NCBI GenBank assembly: GCA_002255905.1
Contig: NKIN01000002.1
Coordinates: 248,001 to 312,000 of the forward strand
DNA: 64,000 nucleotides
Direction: 5' to 3'
Origin: Burkholderiales bacterium PBB1
GTDB lineage: Bacteria > Pseudomonadota > Gammaproteobacteria > Burkholderiales > Burkholderiaceae_C
Part shown: piece by piece, positions 51,343 through 59,602 of the stretch
How the letters are laid out: every line of letters begins with the position of its first letter
Position numbering within the stretch: position 1 is the first letter of the stretch
Program-made: the position numbers and the translations under genes
The notes under the pieces: model-generated
Seen by the model: the letters and a program-made list of their open reading frames with translations, nothing else
What the model was told of the DNA's origin: nothing
Database searches by the model: none

Positions 51343-53799
51343 ATGGGTGTGATGTCCGCCCCTGAGACCACGCCACAGCGACTCAGCCGGTTCGAACTGC
51401 GGCGGATGCTGGGGCAGGGCGCACAGGCCAGCGTCTGGTTGGCCTTCGACCCGCACCTGGAGCGCGAGGTCGCCGTCAAGATCCTGCGCCGCAATGGCCT
51501 GGGCACTACCGGCGACGATGCCCAGTGGTTGCACGAGGCGCGCAGCGTCAGCCGGCTGACCCACCCGCACATCGTTCCGGTATTCGAGGCGGACGTGCAC
51601 GACGATCAGCCGTTTCTGGTCTTCGAGTATGTGGCGGGCCACACGCTGACCGAGGTGCTGCGCGCGCAGGGCGCCTACGAGCCCCACAAGGCCGTGGCGA
51701 TCGCCTCCGACATCCTCAGTGCCCTGCAGGCTGCGCATGAGGCAGGTTTGGTGCACCGCGACCTGAAGCCGTCCAATGTGCTGATCGATGCCGCCGGCCG
51801 CGCGCGGGTGATGGATTTCGGCATTGCGGTGAAGGTGAACGACGCGTCGCACGCCAATCGCGTGGTCGGCACGCCGGGCTACCTGTCGCCCGAAGCGGCG
51901 CTGGGCCTGTCGCCCACGCCGGCGATGGACGTGTTCGCTGCCGGGCTGCTGCTGGCCGAGCTGTTGGCGGGCCGGCGCGTGATGGTCGAGAGCGATGCGA
52001 ATCGCGCGGTGCAGCGCGCCATCAACGAAGACCAGACGCTGCCTGAGTGCACCAGCACCGATGTCGACGACAAGCTGCGCGCCATCGTGCTGCGGGCGAT
52101 GGCACGCGACACGGCCACGCGCTATCCGAGCGCTGCGGCCTTTCGCGAGGCCCTGCAGGCGTGGGCACAACCGGCGGCTGCCCCTGGAACGACGTCGGCT
52201 GCCTCCAGCAGCGGCACGCTCGACTTCCTGCTGCGCCGCATGCGGCACAAGAGCGATTTCCCGGCGCTGTCCGATGCGGTCTCGCGCATCCAGCGCGTGG
52301 CCACCTCGGAAACCGAGAGCCTGAACAGCCTGGCCAACGAGATCCTGAAGGACGTGGCGTTGACCAACAAGCTGCTGCGCGTGGTCAACACCGCCAGCTA
52401 CCGGCACGCAGGCGGTGGCAGCATCAGCACCATCTCGCGGGCGGCGGCGCTGGTCGGCTTTGCCGGCATCCGCAACATGGCGCTCAGCCTGGTGCTGCTC
52501 GAACACATGCAGGACAAATCGCATGCGAACGTGCTGAAAGAGGAGTTCCTGCGCTCGCTGCTGGCGGGGACGCTGGCCAGTGAGCTGTCGGTCTCCGGGC
52601 GCGAGAGCGAGGAGGCTTTCATTGGGTCGATGTTCCAGAACCTGGGCCGACTGCTCAGCGAGTTCTATTTCCCCGACGAGGCACGGCAGGTTCGAAGTCT
52701 GCTGAGCCGTGGTCTGGCCCCGGGCGAAGCCCCCCGCGCCGGCGCTGAAGAGTCTGCGTCGGTCCAGGTGTTGGGGCTGAGTTACGAAGCGCTCGGGGTG
52801 GGGGTGGCGAAATCCTGGGGTTTCCCGGACAGCCTGCAACGCTGCATGCGCAAACCTGCCGGTGATCCGCCGACCCGTACGCCCGAAGCCTCTGCCGAGC
52901 GGCTGCGCTGGCTGGCGATGGCCGCCAACGACCTGACCGACACGCTGCTGCGGGCCGATCCAGCCGAGGCGTCAGCGGCGTTGGCGCACACGGCTGCGCG
53001 CTATGCCCGCGTGCTGGGCCTCACCCCCAAGCACATCGCCGACGTGACGGCGCAGGCCCGCGTGAAGCTGGCCGATTCGGCACGCGCCATGAACCTGTCG
53101 GTCAGCAGCACCTCGCGCGCTGCAAGACTGCTCGCGCCACTGCCCGGCCAGGGCCACACCCAGACGGTGGGCGAAGTGCAGATCGCCGGCACCGATTCAC
53201 TGTCGCCGCACGCGCTGCAGGCCATGCAGGCCGCGCCGACCGAGGCGTTCGACGCGACCATCGTGGTGCCGCCGCCCGCTGCCGGCCCGGCCTCCGACAT
53301 CCTGGCGGCGGGCATCCAGGACATCACCAATTCAATGGTCGAGGACTTCAAGCTCAACGAGGTGTTGCGGATGATCCTCGAGACCATGTACCGCGCGTTG
53401 GGCTTCCGCCGAGTGCTGTTCTGTCTGCGAGATCCGAAGACCGACACCCTGACCGGCCGCTTCGGCCTCGGCGACAGCGCCGAGGCGGCGGCCGCGCTGT
53501 TCAAGGTGCCGCTGAAGGGCTCGACCGACCTGTTCGCCGCGGTCTGCCTGAAGGGCGCCGACACGCTGATCCGAGACGCCAGCACCCCGGCGATGGCCTC
53601 ACGCCTGCCGGCCTGGTACACGAAGACATTGAACGCGCCGTCGTTCCTGCTGCTGCCGTTGCTGATGAAGGGCGCACCATTCGCGATGATCTACGCGGAT
53701 CAGGCCGAAGCCGGCGGCATCGAGCTCGCCGAGAAAGAGCTGTCGATGCTGCGCACGCTGCGCAACCAGGCGGTGATGGCGTTCAAGCAGGCGAGCTGA
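51343..53799 (+). CDS. Serine/threonine kinase-HDOD-GAF signalling protein
   Basis: 818 residues in three parts. Kinase (about 14-290): glycine loop LGQGAQASVW, K46 in VAVKILRR, E65, HRDLKPSN (D140, K142, N145), D158 of DFG, and SPE at 182-184; all catalytic residues are present. HDOD (about 310-500): LANEILKDVALTNKLLRVVNTASYR and SMFQNLGRLLSEFYFPDEA. A GAF-like C-terminus (about 655-815) follows: DFKLNEVLRMILETMYRALGF. It starts at 51343 (or an ATG at 51352) in the 87 bases after the pseudokinase gene, and the domain order of the two proteins is the same up to HDOD. The substrate is unknown; the partner may be the neighbouring pseudokinase. Confidence 0.85.
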   Translation: MGVMSAPETTPQRLSRFELRRMLGQGAQASVWLAFDPHLEREVAVKILRRNGLGTTGDDAQWLHEARSVSRLTHPHIVPVFEADVHDDQPFLVFEYVAGHTLTEVLRAQGAYEPHKAVAIASDILSALQAAHEAGLVHRDLKPSNVLIDAAGRARVMDFGIAVKVNDASHANRVVGTPGYLSPEAALGLSPTPAMDVFAAGLLLAELLAGRRVMVESDANRAVQRAINEDQTLPECTSTDVDDKLRAIVLRAMARDTATRYPSAAAFREALQAWAQPAAAPGTTSAASSSGTLDFLLRRMRHKSDFPALSDAVSRIQRVATSETESLNSLANEILKDVALTNKLLRVVNTASYRHAGGGSISTISRAAALVGFAGIRNMALSLVLLEHMQDKSHANVLKEEFLRSLLAGTLASELSVSGRESEEAFIGSMFQNLGRLLSEFYFPDEARQVRSLLSRGLAPGEAPRAGAEESASVQVLGLSYEALGVGVAKSWGFPDSLQRCMRKPAGDPPTRTPEASAERLRWLAMAANDLTDTLLRADPAEASAALAHTAARYARVLGLTPKHIADVTAQARVKLADSARAMNLSVSSTSRAARLLAPLPGQGHTQTVGEVQIAGTDSLSPHALQAMQAAPTEAFDATIVVPPPAAGPASDILAAGIQDITNSMVEDFKLNEVLRMILETMYRALGFRRVLFCLRDPKTDTLTGRFGLGDSAEAAAALFKVPLKGSTDLFAAVCLKGADTLIRDASTPAMASRLPAWYTKTLNAPSFLLLPLLMKGAPFAMIYADQAEAGGIELAEKELSMLRTLRNQAVMAFKQAS

Positions 53800-53871
53800 C
53801 ACAGCCGCCACGCCCTTGCGCACGGGTGACGGCGTCGACCTTTCGTCGATGCACGGTGAACCCGCGTTGCC

Positions 53872-54681
53872 TCACGAGCCGGGTAGCGCGAGCACCTGCG
53901 ACGAAGGCTCCCCGATGTGTGCCAGGAACGCGGCCAGTTCGTGCGGTGGGCCGGAGGTGAAGAACGTGGTGTCGCCCGCAAGAGGATGGCGCGCGCTGTC
54001 GGCTGGCGCCGCAATCACACGCGACAGCTGGCTCGCGATGGCTTCGGAGGGCTCGACGATCGTGACAGCGTTGCCTGCAATCCTCGCAATGGCATCAACG
54101 AGGAACGCATAGTGCGTGCAGCCCAGCACGATCGTGTCTGCGCCGGCGTCGAGTCCGGGCCGCAGGTAGGACGCCAGCAGCCCCTGTGTCTCGTCGTCAT
54201 GGAATCGGCCGCGCTCGACCTGGTCGGCCAGGCCAGGGCAGGCCTGCAGAATGATCCGTGTATCGGTGCCATACATGCTGCAAAGGCGTGCAACAGACGG
54301 GCTGCGGATCGTGTTGCTGGTGGCCAGCACCAGCACGACCTTCGAGCGGCTGATCTGGACGGCCGGCTTGATGGCGGGCTCCATCGCGACGATGGGCAGC
54401 GTGTACTGCTCGCGAAGGCGCTGCACTGCGACGACGCTGGCCGTGTTGCAGGCAACCACCAATGCCTTGGCGCCGTGCGCGGTCAGGAACTGGGCGACGT
54501 ATCGGGCCCGGCCTTCAACGAACGAAGCCGGTCGATCACCGTAGGGCGCGTGGCCGCAGTCGGCGACGTAAGTGAAGGATTCGCCCGGGAGTCTGAGCCT
54601 CAGCGCCCGCAGCACGGACAGGCCGCCGACACCGGAGTCGTACACGCCGATCGATGCGGCCACCCCGGGCAGGTTCAGCAT
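53872..54681 (-). CDS. murI: Glutamate racemase
   Basis: Makes D-glutamate for peptidoglycan. 269 residues. IGVYDSGVGGLSVLRAL near the N-terminus has the catalytic-site Asp-Ser, Cys78 is in VVACNTASV, and the second catalytic Cys is in VLGCTHYAFL. ADCGHAPYGDRP is a family signature. The start at 54681 is the methionine before the conserved N-terminus; the upstream frame runs into the 4.5S RNA gene. It is convergent with the kinase gene. Confidence 0.95.
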   Translation of the reverse strand: MLNLPGVAASIGVYDSGVGGLSVLRALRLRLPGESFTYVADCGHAPYGDRPASFVEGRARYVAQFLTAHGAKALVVACNTASVVAVQRLREQYTLPIVAMEPAIKPAVQISRSKVVLVLATSNTIRSPSVARLCSMYGTDTRIILQACPGLADQVERGRFHDDETQGLLASYLRPGLDAGADTIVLGCTHYAFLVDAIARIAGNAVTIVEPSEAIASQLSRVIAAPADSARHPLAGDTTFFTSGPPHELAAFLAHIGEPSSQVLALPGS

Positions 54682-54744
54682 GCAGTGGGAGCCATGGTCT
54701 GGCGCAGAAACTGAAGTCGGTGCGAGCAACTTCAGGCCGGTAAG

Positions 54745-54843
54745 GGGTGACGAGCCTGACCCCGGCACTGGTCACAACGGTTGGGGCTGCTTCGTTCCCG
54801 ACCTGACCCGGTTGGCCGCGCTTCCATGCGAGGAGGCCCGTCG
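54745..54843 (-). ncRNA. ffs: 4.5S RNA, signal recognition particle RNA
   Basis: Read on the minus strand, the core GGGTCAGGTCGGGAACGAAGCAGCC (bases around 54786-54810; the conserved part is GGTCAGGT, then GGAA, then AAGCAGCC) is the Ffh-binding SRP hairpin. The ends pair: GACGGGCCT near 54842-54834 with AGGCTCGTC near 54757-54749, with one G-T wobble. Length is about 99 nt, the small bacterial type. TAAAAT at 54855-54850 is a good -10. The ends are estimated from pairing. It lies upstream of murI on the same strand. Confidence 0.9.
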
Positions 54844-54849
54844 AGACAT

Positions 54850-54855
54850 ATTTTA
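54850..54855 (-). promoter_or_regulatory. -10 element of the 4.5S RNA promoter
   Basis: TAAAAT on the minus strand, ending about 6 bases before the inferred 5' end of the 4.5S RNA. The upstream -35 region overlaps GC-rich repeat sequence and has no clear consensus. Confidence 0.5.
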
Positions 54856-54921
54856 GCCCCCCAGTCGCTCACGCTCCTGCCCCCAAGGGGCGCTACCCAC
54901 CGGCCCGGGAGACCCGGGCCA
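54855..54921. repeat. GC-rich intergenic repeat between ffs and the PurM-like gene
   Basis: CCCCCC, then AGTCGCTCACGCTCCTG, then CCCCCAAGGGG, resembling the C-block/spacer/G-block layout of the copy at 26503. A perfect palindromic hairpin follows: GGCCCGGG (54902-54909) and CCCGGGCC (54913-54920) with a 3-base loop. No T-run follows in either direction. Confidence 0.5.
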
Positions 54922-54968
54922 CGGGTGTTGCTTGATCGCCTTGGTGCTTCGGTGAGGCTTGCGCTTCT

Positions 54969-56105
54969 TCAGCGCAGTTGCAGCGCGTCGTCGCCAAAGG
55001 TCAGGCCCAGCGGCTCGATCAGCAGGCGCTTCGGCCCGGCTTCGATGCGGCCAGCCAGCCAGGCGCGCACACCCTGGGCTTGTGCCACGGCCACCGTGTG
55101 CTCGGCCTGGTCAGCCGGCACGAACAGGGCAAATCCTGCGCCCATGTTCAGCGTGCTGTAGGCCTCGAGATCGTCCTGCTGGGCATGGTGCTGGATGAAC
55201 TTCAGCACCGCCGGCACTTCGGGCACGGTGTGGATGCGGTAGGTGTGCATGGCCGGGTGGCGCAGCAGCTTGCGCCAGCCGTGGCCGGTGATGTTGGCGC
55301 AGTAATGCGGTGTGATCCCGGCCTGGTGCAGCGCTTCGGTGACGGGTGAATACAGCATGGTCGGCGCCAGCAGCGCTTCGCCGTAGGTCAGGCTGGCACC
55401 GGGTTCGACCGGGGTCAGGTAGCCCTGCGGCAGCCGTTCGACCAGCTTGCGCGCCAGGCTCAGGCCGTTGGCGTGGATGCCGCTGGAGGCGAGCAGCACG
55501 ATGGCATCGCCCGGTGCGAGCTTGTCGCCGACCGACAGCCGTTCTTTCGGATTGATCAGCCCGGTGCAGGAGGCCGCGAGGTCGATGCGACCTGCTTCGA
55601 CGATGCCAGCCAGTGCCGGGGTTTCGCCGCCGCCCCAGGCCACGCCGCAGCGGTCGCAGGCAGCCTTCCAGCCGGCGACCAGGGCCTGTGCACGCTGCGC
55701 ATCGCCGAACCAGTCGGAGCCGCCAGCGGCCCAATAGGCCTGCACCACCAGAGGCGTGGCACCCACAGTGATCAGGTCGTTGATGGCCATCGCGATGGTG
55801 TCCTGCGCAATCGCGTCGTAGAAGCTGCGGCCGGTCAGGCGTTGCATCTCGTCAGCCACCAGCGACTTCGAACCCAGGCACTCGACGATGCTGGCCAGAT
55901 AGAACGGGCCGACATCGACCACATAGGCCGATTCGCCGCGCGATGCCGGCACTTCGCTGAAGCCATGTGCCGCAAGGTGAGCGCCGGTGGCGGCGGCAGC
56001 GCGCTGGGCTGCGATCTTCAGCGGGTCGATCAGGTCGTAGTTGACACCTGATTGCTCGTAGCTGAGCGTGCCATGGTCGGGCGAGGAAGGGGGTGTGGAA
56101 GTCAT
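54969..56105 (-). CDS. AIR-synthase-related (PurM-like) protein
   Basis: 378 residues with the PurM fold: LSYEQSGVNYDLID near the start, AINDLITVGATPLVVQAYWAAGG, WGGGETPALAG, ASSGIHANGLSLARK, LLAPTMLY and STLNMGAGFALFVP match purine-biosynthesis PurM block by block. However, the ATP-site GTDGVGTK motif is replaced by VECLGSKS, and HLTGGG becomes NITGHG. It is therefore probably a paralogue with another or reduced activity, and a true purM would be expected elsewhere. It starts at 56105, 121 bases from the divergent dnaX. Confidence 0.8.
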   Translation of the reverse strand: MTSTPPSSPDHGTLSYEQSGVNYDLIDPLKIAAQRAAAATGAHLAAHGFSEVPASRGESAYVVDVGPFYLASIVECLGSKSLVADEMQRLTGRSFYDAIAQDTIAMAINDLITVGATPLVVQAYWAAGGSDWFGDAQRAQALVAGWKAACDRCGVAWGGGETPALAGIVEAGRIDLAASCTGLINPKERLSVGDKLAPGDAIVLLASSGIHANGLSLARKLVERLPQGYLTPVEPGASLTYGEALLAPTMLYSPVTEALHQAGITPHYCANITGHGWRKLLRHPAMHTYRIHTVPEVPAVLKFIQHHAQQDDLEAYSTLNMGAGFALFVPADQAEHTVAVAQAQGVRAWLAGRIEAGPKRLLIEPLGLTFGDDALQLR

Positions 56106-56226
56106 GAGGCGAGGCAGGTGGGCCGCGGAGGTCGCAGCACGAAGCCGCAGCGGAGTAGGCCCGCGGATTATCCGGCAGCCCTGCATGCCGCCGTGGCATG
56201 GGCGATCGGCCTTCTAGAATCGTTCG

Positions 56227-58059
56227 ATGAGCTACTTGGTGCTGGCCCGCAAATACCGACCGCGCAATTTCGACACGCTGGTCGGTCAGGAGCACGTGGT
56301 GCAGGCGCTGTCGAATGCGCTGACCCAGGGGCGGCTGCACCATGCCTACCTGTTCACCGGCACGCGCGGTGTTGGCAAGACGACGGTGTCGCGCATTCTG
56401 GCCAAGGCCCTGAATTGCACCGGTGTCGACGGCCAGGGCGGTGTCACTGCACACCCCTGCGGTGTCTGCAATGCCTGCCGCGACATCGACGCCGATCGCT
56501 TCATCGACTACATGGAACTCGATGCAGCCAGCAACCGCGGCATCGACGAGATCCGCGACCTGATCGAACGCGCCGCTTACAAGCCGACCGTCGGCCGCTA
56601 CAAGGTCTTCATGATCGACGAGGCGCATCAGCTCACGCGCGACTCATTCAACGCGCTGCTGAAGACACTGGAAGAGCCGCCCGACTACCTGAAGTTCGTG
56701 CTGGCCACGACCGAGCCCGACAAGATGCTGCCGACAGTGCTGTCGCGCTGCCTGCAGTTCAACCTGCGACCGATGGGGCTGCAAACCCTGCAGGAGCACC
56801 TGGCGCGGGTGCTGGCCGACGAGGACATCGCCGCCGAGCCGGGTGCCCTGCGTCTGCTGGCGCGGGCGGCGCGCGGGTCGATGCGCGATGCGCTGTCCAT
56901 CACTGACCAGGCGGTGGCTTTCGGCGGTGGTGCGTTGCTCGAGGCTGGTGTGCGCGACATGCTCGGCGCGGTCGATCGCCGGCATGCCATCCGCCTGATC
57001 GACGCCTTGGCGGCCGGCGACGGGGCCGCGCTGCTGGCCGAGGCCGATGCACTGCGGGCGCTCGGACTGTCGGCGCGCGGCACGCTGGAAGAGATGGCCG
57101 AACTGCTGCAGCAGATGGCGGTGGCGCAGGCCGTGCCTGATGCGCTCGATGAGAGCGATGCCGAATCGGCGGCGGCCGTGCGCCTGGCAACAATGCTGGC
57201 GGCCGACCAGACGCAGCTGTTCTACAGCATGGCGTTGCACGGTCGTGCGGAGCTGGCGTTGGCGCCCGATGAACACAGCGGCCTGGTGATGGTGCTGTTG
57301 CGCATGCTGGCGTTCGGTCCACCGGCTGGCACGCGGACGGTCGCGCCGGCCTCGGTCAAGGTGGAGGCAGCGGCCAAGCCCATGGCCTCGGCCGCGCTGG
57401 CGCGGACGCCGGCACCCGCCCGTGCGGCAACGCCTCCCGTGGTGCCGTCGCCGCCCCCTCGGGCTGCCGAGCCACAACCCCCCCCCTGGGTCGATGCACC
57501 CTGGGACGACGAGGTGGGTTCCGTCTCGGCTGCCGTGACTGAGTCGCCGCCTGAGCCTGCGGCCAGCAGTGCCCATGCACCCGCGCCGCCTGATGTTGCA
57601 TCGGTGGCCGCACCCGTATCCGCACCTACCTCCGTTGACGCGCCGGACGCGGTTGCCACACCGCTTGGGAACCGCTGGACAGAGATCGTGCAAGCGTTGA
57701 TGCAGGCGGGCAGCATTTCGGCGTTGGTGCGCGAACTGGCGATCCAGTCGCAGTGCGTGCTCATCGATGAGACAGCCTCGCCACTGCGGTGGGTGCTGCA
57801 GGTCGAGCGTGAGACGCTGCGCTCCCCGGCACACCGCGACAAGCTGGAAGCCGCTCTGGCGCTGCACCTGGGCAGGCCCGTGAAACTCGAGGTGCAGGCC
57901 GGCCCGGTGCAGGACACGCCTGCCCTGCGCGCCAGTGCCGAGCGCTTGCGGCGGCAGCGCGAAGCGGAACAAATCATTGCCGACGACCCGGTGGTGCGCA
58001 CATTGATGTCGCAATTCAGCGGCGCACGCATCGTGCCGGGCTCGGTCAAGTACCAATGA
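56227..58059 (+). CDS. dnaX: DNA polymerase III subunit tau/gamma
   Basis: Clamp-loader ATPase and organiser of the replisome. 610 residues. [21 protein letters not shown] opens the AAA+ module; Walker A is GTRGVGKT (45-52), the zinc cysteines are 64, 78, 81 and 84, and Walker B is FMIDEAHQL. The clamp-loader collar ends near 370, followed by a Pro/Ala-rich linker (about 370-475) and the tau-specific C-terminal domains. Nine consecutive C lie in the linker at 57478-57486 (see that entry). It is followed by ybaB and recR, a conserved order. Confidence 0.97.
   Translation: MSYLVLARKYRPRNFDTLVGQEHVVQALSNALTQGRLHHAYLFTGTRGVGKTTVSRILAKALNCTGVDGQGGVTAHPCGVCNACRDIDADRFIDYMELDAASNRGIDEIRDLIERAAYKPTVGRYKVFMIDEAHQLTRDSFNALLKTLEEPPDYLKFVLATTEPDKMLPTVLSRCLQFNLRPMGLQTLQEHLARVLADEDIAAEPGALRLLARAARGSMRDALSITDQAVAFGGGALLEAGVRDMLGAVDRRHAIRLIDALAAGDGAALLAEADALRALGLSARGTLEEMAELLQQMAVAQAVPDALDESDAESAAAVRLATMLAADQTQLFYSMALHGRAELALAPDEHSGLVMVLLRMLAFGPPAGTRTVAPASVKVEAAAKPMASAALARTPAPARAATPPVVPSPPPRAAEPQPPPWVDAPWDDEVGSVSAAVTESPPEPAASSAHAPAPPDVASVAAPVSAPTSVDAPDAVATPLGNRWTEIVQALMQAGSISALVRELAIQSQCVLIDETASPLRWVLQVERETLRSPAHRDKLEAALALHLGRPVKLEVQAGPVQDTPALRASAERLRRQREAEQIIADDPVVRTLMSQFSGARIVPGSVKYQ
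57478..57486 (+). other. Homopolymeric C9 tract in dnaX, candidate slippage site
   Basis: Codons 418-420 of dnaX are CCC CCC CCC. A -1 shift would end at TGA 57540-57542 (about 438 residues), and a +1 shift at TGA 57536-57538 (about 436). E. coli gamma is 431 residues, so either shift would give a gamma-like product lacking the tau domains. No A-rich slippery heptamer was seen. Slippage itself is inferred. Confidence 0.45.
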
Positions 58060-58114
58060 ACCGGCGCACAGACCTCAGCCCAACCCGTTTGATGTCCATG
58101 AAGGAGACGACACC

Positions 58115-58441
58115 ATGATGAAGAACCAGCTGGCCGGCTTGATGAAGCAGGCCCAGGCGATGCAGGACAACCTGAAGAAGGCACAGGACGAACTGGGCTC
58201 GATCGAGGTCGAGGGTCAATCCGGCGCCGGGCTGGTGAAGGTCACGATGACCTGCAAGCACGACGTCAAGCGCGTGACCATCGACCCCAGTTTGCTGGCC
58301 GACGACAAGGACATGCTCGAAGACCTGGTCGCCGCCGCCTTCAACGATGGCCTGCGCCGTGCCGAAGAGGTGTCGCAGGAAAAGATGGGCCGGCTGACGG
58401 CCGGGCTGCCGTTGCCGCCCGGCATGAAGTTCCCCTTCTAA
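58115..58441 (+). CDS. ybaB: Nucleoid-associated protein, YbaB/EbfC family
   Basis: 108 residues; small dimeric DNA-binding protein. [26 protein letters not shown] forms the N-terminal helix, [30 protein letters not shown] the sheet, and the C-terminal helix ends in [12 protein letters not shown]. Two ATGs are adjacent (58115 and 58118). It sits between dnaX and recR, the classical dnaX-ybaB-recR order. Confidence 0.96.
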   Translation: MMKNQLAGLMKQAQAMQDNLKKAQDELGSIEVEGQSGAGLVKVTMTCKHDVKRVTIDPSLLADDKDMLEDLVAAAFNDGLRRAEEVSQEKMGRLTAGLPLPPGMKFPF

Positions 58442-58450
58442 GTGATGTTT

Positions 58451-58557
58451 GTCCCCAGGCTTGCGGCTTCGCCGCTTCTCCACCCCAAGGTCCGCGCAGG
58501 GGCCCCTTTGTGGCCCTTGGGGCTCGGCCGCCTTGGAGCGGCCCGGCGGCGGCCGTA
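58451..58557. repeat. Dispersed GC-rich intergenic repeat, copy next to recR
   Basis: CCCCAGGCTTGCGGCTTCGCCGCTT then a C-block, GGGGCCCC, a second G-block, then CTCGGCCGCCTTGGAGCGG and CCCGGCGGCGG, reaching to the recR start codon. It shares layout and the CTCGGCCGCC/GCGGCCCGGCG end with the copy at 26503. It fills almost all of the ybaB-recR gap, and no ribosome-binding site is seen for recR. Confidence 0.6.
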
Positions 58558-59145
58558 GTGTCGGAACCCGCACTCGAGGCCTTGGTCGACGCCTTGCGCC
58601 GGCTGCCCGGCGTCGGCGAGAAGTCGGCTCGGCGGATGGCCTTGCACCTGCTGCAGCACGACCGCCAGGGCGCGCAGCAGCTGGCGCTGTCGCTGCAAGC
58701 GGCCGTGGCCCAGGTGCGCCACTGCGCGCGCTGCCACACCTTCACCGAAAGCGAGCTCTGCGGCATCTGCGCCGACGATCAGCGCGATGCGCGGCTCTTG
58801 TGCGTGGTCGAGACGCCGGCCGATCAATCCGCCATGGAGCGCACCGGCAGCTACACGGGCTACTACTTCGTGCTGATGGGGAGACTGAGCCCGCTCGACG
58901 GCATCGGCGTGCACGACATCGGTTTGCAGGCGCTGCTCAGTCGAGCCAGTGAAGGCGGGGTCGAGGAGGTGATCGTGGCCACCAATTTCACCGCCGAGGG
59001 CGAAGCGACCGCGCACGCAGCCAGCGAGGCCTTGAAGGCGCGTGGACTGAGGGTGACACGGCTGTCGCGTGGTGTCCCCATCGGCAGCGAACTGGAATAC
59101 GTCGATCTGGGCACGATCGCGCATGCGCTGATCGATCGCCGCTGA
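58558..59145 (+). CDS. recR: Recombination protein RecR
   Basis: Works with RecF and RecO to load RecA at gaps. 195 residues: helix-hairpin-helix [20 protein letters not shown], four-cysteine zinc finger [16 protein letters not shown], Toprim domain with [17 protein letters not shown], and C-terminal [22 protein letters not shown]. The start is taken as GTG at 58558 ([13 protein letters not shown]). Upstream in-frame sequence is repeat DNA without homology. Confidence 0.95.
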   Translation: MSEPALEALVDALRRLPGVGEKSARRMALHLLQHDRQGAQQLALSLQAAVAQVRHCARCHTFTESELCGICADDQRDARLLCVVETPADQSAMERTGSYTGYYFVLMGRLSPLDGIGVHDIGLQALLSRASEGGVEEVIVATNFTAEGEATAHAASEALKARGLRVTRLSRGVPIGSELEYVDLGTIAHALIDRR

Positions 59146-59167
59146 ACATTGCTGAATCGAGAGCCTC

Positions 59168-59566
59168 ATGACGAACATCAGCACCTGGTGCATCCTGATC
59201 ACAGCTTTGATGCCGATCGTCTGTGCGGGTATCGCCAAGTGGGGCGCGTTGTCGGTGTCTGCCTCCGACGGTGGTTATGACAACAACCAGCCGCGGGAGT
59301 GGCTGGCGCGCCAGCAGGGCTGGCGCCTGCGTGCCAATGCGGCACAGGCCAATTGCTTCGAGGCGCTGCCGTTCTTCATTGGCGCACTGCTGTGGGCCCA
59401 ACTTGCCGGTGCACCCCAGCAGCGCGTGGAGTTGCTCGCGGTGGGCTTCGTGCTGCTGCGGTGCGCCTATGTGGCGCTGTATGTGCTGGACCGTGCCACC
59501 GCCCGCAGCATCGTGTGGATCAGCGCCATGGCTGTCAACATCGCGCTGCTGTTCGCTGCCGGCTGA
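59168..59566 (+). CDS. MAPEG-family membrane protein
   Basis: 132 residues with four membrane segments, in the inner membrane. RANAAQANCFEALPFFIGALLWA matches the MAPEG signature (membrane-associated proteins in eicosanoid and glutathione metabolism). The bacterial members are largely uncharacterised; some have glutathione transferase activity. It starts 22 bases after recR and is convergent with mltD. Confidence 0.85.
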   Translation: MTNISTWCILITALMPIVCAGIAKWGALSVSASDGGYDNNQPREWLARQQGWRLRANAAQANCFEALPFFIGALLWAQLAGAPQQRVELLAVGFVLLRCAYVALYVLDRATARSIVWISAMAVNIALLFAAG

Positions 59567-59602
59567 GGGCGCTGCGGTCGCCCGGGCCGGCGGCGCCGTG
59601 AT

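Noticed and set aside
49222-52839. A 1205-codon open frame on the minus strand opposite the kinase pair
   Set aside because: In GC-rich DNA the antisense frame of a real gene often lacks stops. The plus-strand products have clear kinase and HDOD domains, and the antisense translation is Arg/His/Gln-rich with no recognisable family.
56227-58059. An E. coli-style A-rich frameshift heptamer in dnaX
   Set aside because: I found no A AAA AAG-like sequence near the tau/gamma boundary; only the C9 run remains as a candidate.
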